Assembly: GCA_020248265.1 (NCBI GenBank)
Contig: JADCHX010000018.1
Span: forward strand, 1 to 64,000
Reading direction: 5' to 3'
DNA from: Rhodocyclaceae bacterium
GTDB taxonomy: Bacteria; Pseudomonadota; Gammaproteobacteria; Burkholderiales; CAIKXV01
Length of the DNA stretch: 64,000 bases
Position numbers and translations under genes: made by a program. Below are positions 61,668 through 64,000 of the stretch, one piece after another (positions within the stretch are counted from its first letter, which is position 1; the number at the start of each line of letters is the position of its first letter). The notes beneath the pieces were generated by a model that saw only the letters and a list, made by a program, of their open reading frames with translations, was not told the DNA's origin and did no database searches.

Positions 61668-62462
61668 ATGACCCTCGCCGAATACCGCAACCTCAGCCAC
61701 GAGCAGCCCGAGGCGGGCATCCATCTCGTCAAGATCGACCGGCCCAGGGCGCTCAATGCGCTCGACAGCGCAACGCTGGCCGAACTGGCCTGCGTGGTGG
61801 CTGGTCTGGCGACTGACCGGACCGCGCGCGCGCTGCTGCTGACAGGCGGCGGTACGAAGTCATTCGTGGCCGGCGCGGACATCTCGGAGATGCAGTCGTT
61901 GTCTCCGGAGCAGGCGCGTGCGTTCTCGTGGAAGGCATCACGGCTGTTCCTGGACATCGAGGCACTGCCGATGCCGGCGGTCGCGCTGGTGAACGGCTAT
62001 GCGCTCGGCGGCGGCTGCGAGCTGGCCCTCGCCTGCGACTGGATCGTCGCGGCGGACAACGCGGTGTTCGGGCAGCCCGAGGTCAACCTCGGCATTCCCC
62101 CGGGCTTCGGCGGCACGCAGCGCCTGCCGCGCCGGATCGCTCCGGGCAAGGCAATGGAACTGCTGATGACCGGCCGGCAGGTCAAGGCGGATGAGGCCGT
62201 TGCCATCGGACTCGCGAACGAGAAGGTGGCGGGCGATGCCTTGCTCGCTCGCGGTCTGGAACTCGCGCGCACGATCGCATCGAAGGGACCGCTCGCCGTT
62301 CGCCTGGTCAAGCAGGCCTGGCAAAGGGGGCAGGCGCTCGACCTCGTACAGGCATGCGCGGTCGAATCCGACCTGTTCGGGCTGGCGTTCTCCAGCGCAG
62401 ACCAGGCCGAAGGCATGCGCGCGTTCATCGAGAAGCGGCCACCGGTCTTCCAGGACCGCTGA
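61668..62462 (+). CDS. Enoyl-CoA hydratase/isomerase family protein
   Basis: 264 aa crotonase. Oxyanion loop SFVAGADISEMQ and GYALGGGCELALACDWIVAA, with catalytic Glu in the latter, and second Glu in GQPEVNLGIPPGFGGTQRL. Most like short-chain enoyl-CoA hydratases (crotonase). Follows hbd by 37 bases; together they interconvert crotonyl-, 3-hydroxybutyryl- and acetoacetyl-CoA. Just before the start there is an eight-base C run at 61651-61658 and no clear SD. Confidence 0.93.
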   Translation: MTLAEYRNLSHEQPEAGIHLVKIDRPRALNALDSATLAELACVVAGLATDRTARALLLTGGGTKSFVAGADISEMQSLSPEQARAFSWKASRLFLDIEALPMPAVALVNGYALGGGCELALACDWIVAADNAVFGQPEVNLGIPPGFGGTQRLPRRIAPGKAMELLMTGRQVKADEAVAIGLANEKVAGDALLARGLELARTIASKGPLAVRLVKQAWQRGQALDLVQACAVESDLFGLAFSSADQAEGMRAFIEKRPPVFQDR

Positions 62463-62517
62463 CCGGTGCCGCGCCGCCGGGCAAGGCCCGGGCCGTGCCC
62501 GGACCCTGCACGCACCG

Positions 62518-63549
62518 CTAGTCGGCCCGGATTCCGCGCTCGCGGATCAGCCGGCCCAGGCGCTCGGCGTCCGACTTCATCAATGCACCGAACTCGGCCG
62601 GGGTGCCGCCGAGCGGCTCGGCACCGATGCCGACGATCTGCTGGCGCACCTCGGGCTGCTTCAGCGCGCCGACGATCTCGCGATTGAGCCGGTCGACGAG
62701 CGGCACCGGCGTACCGCGCGGGGCCAGGAAGCCGAACCAGATGTTGGCCTCGAAACCCGGCAGCCCGGCTTCGGAAACGGTCGGCAGGTCGGGCAACGCG
62801 TCCGACCGCTTCAGGCTGGTGATCGCCAGTGCCCGGACCCGTCCGGCCTTCATCTGCGGTATGCCGACCAGGAGGTTGGGGAAGGTCATCGGAATTTCGT
62901 TGCCCAGCACCGCGGCGAGCGCCGGGCCGATGCCCTTGAACACGATAGCGGTCATGTCGACCTTGCCCATCTGGGCCATCAGTTCGCCGGCGAGGTGCGG
63001 CGGGCTGCCGACGCCGGACGTACCGTAGTTCATCCTGCCCGGGTTGGCGCGCGTCCAGGCCAGCAACTCCTGGATGTTGTTGACCGGCAGCGACGGATGG
63101 ACCACCACGATGAAGGGCGAACTGGCGGCGAGCGCCACCGGGGCGAAGTCGCGCATCGGATCGAACGAGAGCTTCGGATAGAGTGCCGACATGATGACGT
63201 GCGAGTTGTTCACGACGATCATCGTGTAGCCATCGGGCGCCGCACGCGAGGCGATCTCGGTGCCGACGACACCACCGGCTCCGGGCCGGTTGTCGACCAC
63301 GACTGACTGGCCGAGGCGTTCCTGCAGCCGGGACCCGATCAGGCGCGCGATCGCGTCGTTGCCCCCGCCGGGTGCCAGCGGCACCAGGATGCGGATCGGC
63401 TTCACCGGGAAGTCGCCCGACTGCGCGACTGCCGCCGGCGCTGCAAGCATCGCGAACAGCGCACACAATGCGCCGCCCAGCACCGATTTCGTGGATGCGC
63501 GGGCATTCTCCCGGCGCACCGGCCCTGCTGCAGTGGTCTTGCGTGTCAC
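62518..63549 (-). CDS. TctC/Bug family periplasmic binding protein
   Basis: 343 aa from a GTG at 63549 with the SD GGAGGA. The signal peptide is approximately residues 20-42 (SVLGGALCALFAMLAAPAA). Markers: FPVKPIRILVPLAPGGGNDA, VDNRPGAGGVVGTE, PDGYTMIVVNNSH, TRANPGRMNYGTSG, VFKGIGPALAAV and KAGRVRALAITS. Convergent with the crotonase gene (55-base gap), divergent from a hydrolase. The ligand is unknown. Confidence 0.93.
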   Translation of the reverse strand: MTRKTTAAGPVRRENARASTKSVLGGALCALFAMLAAPAAVAQSGDFPVKPIRILVPLAPGGGNDAIARLIGSRLQERLGQSVVVDNRPGAGGVVGTEIASRAAPDGYTMIVVNNSHVIMSALYPKLSFDPMRDFAPVALAASSPFIVVVHPSLPVNNIQELLAWTRANPGRMNYGTSGVGSPPHLAGELMAQMGKVDMTAIVFKGIGPALAAVLGNEIPMTFPNLLVGIPQMKAGRVRALAITSLKRSDALPDLPTVSEAGLPGFEANIWFGFLAPRGTPVPLVDRLNREIVGALKQPEVRQQIVGIGAEPLGGTPAEFGALMKSDAERLGRLIRERGIRAD

Positions 63550-63634
63550 TGTGTATCCTCCATTGATGGCGCCGCGTCCGGGCGCTGTCTTCAGCGCGCA
63601 TCCTGCAGGCGCCTTTTTCCGGAGTATATGTGCG

Positions 63635-64000
63635 ATGCGCACCGAACTGATCACCCTTGCCACGGATACCACCCCGATCGACGGCGCGTTCTATCAGCCG
63701 GATGACAAGCCTGCGATCGGCAGCGCGCTGCTGTTCCACGGAAACCGGATGAATTTCCTCTGGGGCGCGCCGCGCTTCCTGCCGCCGGTGCTCACCCGCC
63801 TCGGCTACGCGTGCCTCGCATTCAACCGGCGCGGCCACGACATCATGAGCATCCGCGATTCGCGCCAGGCAGAGGGCGCAGCCTGGCAGATGACGCACGA
63901 AGCGATCGAGGACAACCGGATAGCCGCGCGCTGGCTGGCGCAACAGGGGTTGCCCGATCCGGTGGTGATCGGCCACAGCAATGGCGGCATGCTGGCGGTG
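63635..64000 (+). CDS. Alpha/beta hydrolase, 5' part (runs off the window)
   Basis: The plus strand is open from the ATG at 63635 to the right edge (122 codons). It begins MRTELITLATDTTPIDGAFYQ, has the oxyanion segment LLFHGNRMNFLWG, an Asn/Arg-rich LAFNRRGHD, and the nucleophile elbow GHSNGGMLAV with Ser near residue 115. The 85-base gap from the divergent TctC gene would hold both promoters. The family cannot be resolved further because the C-terminal acid and His lie outside. Confidence 0.8.
   Translation, partial: MRTELITLATDTTPIDGAFYQPDDKPAIGSALLFHGNRMNFLWGAPRFLPPVLTRLGYACLAFNRRGHDIMSIRDSRQAEGAAWQMTHEAIEDNRIAARWLAQQGLPDPVVIGHSNGGMLAV

Overview
The window is a high-GC chromosomal segment from a betaproteobacterium, most like Burkholderiales. 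The pointers are the gene order TPR protein-lolB-ispE-tRNAGln-prs-rplY-pth-ychF, an aa3 oxidase/haem A cluster with ctaG and SURF1, a bioBFHCD operon, ftsY-ftsE-ftsX-rpoH, and eight periplasmic binding proteins of the TctC/Bug family, which are greatly expanded in Burkholderiales. No species is claimed.

Layout. 1-313: edge-cut remnant of a P4-type integrase. 0.5-7.9 kb (minus strand): housekeeping block with GTPase, peptidyl-tRNA hydrolase, L25, PRPP synthetase, tRNA-Gln(TTG), isoprenoid kinase, LolB and a TPR protein. 8.1-12.2 kb (plus): a four-gene GldA/GldF/GldG-like ABC cassette ending in a DUF4340 protein. 12.2-17.4 kb: mutM, then on the minus strand an active/inactive M16 peptidase pair, rsmD, coaD and ferredoxin. 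17.4-21.2 kb (plus): ftsY, ftsE, ftsX and rpoH; rpoH is preceded by a CIRCE-like operator. 21.3-24.3 kb (minus): FIST-domain sensor and hybrid histidine kinase.

24.4-36.9 kb is a catabolic accessory region on both strands. It holds six TctC-type binding proteins, a Gfo/Idh/MocA oxidoreductase, a fumarase/adenylosuccinate-lyase superfamily enzyme, an ACMSD-like amidohydrolase, an SMP-30 lactonase-like protein and an MmgE/PrpD protein. There is no visible TctA/TctB membrane partner and no visible regulator. 37-46 kb (mostly minus): cytochrome c oxidase and haem A biosynthesis (ctaC, ctaD, small assembly protein, ctaG, ctaE, SURF1, CxxxC protein, ctaA, ctaB, DUF2244). 46.3-51.8 kb: bioBFHCD, divergent from comF. 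52-55.4 kb: NnrU-like protein, DUF2889, DUF1289 and two leucine-degradation enzymes. 55.5-63.5 kb: another TctC protein, a DsbA-like isomerase, then a polyhydroxyalkanoate/acyl-CoA locus (thiolase divergent from phaC-hbd-crotonase), an eighth TctC protein and the start of an alpha/beta hydrolase that runs off the right edge.

Notable non-coding structure: perfect palindromes with GGGGTCTGACCCC-type cores at gene ends (1632, 11277), a 71-bp palindrome at 21246 that supplies the last codons and stop of the histidine kinase, a further palindrome at 30330, and a triplicated 24-bp hairpin repeat covering two convergent gene ends at 52656-52728. I see no CRISPR array, rRNA, complete prophage or complete insertion sequence. 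The window is mostly a well-known backbone. The parts least explained by known biology are the Gld-like cassette, the lyase with an altered catalytic segment, the TctC-rich catabolic region and the palindrome family.
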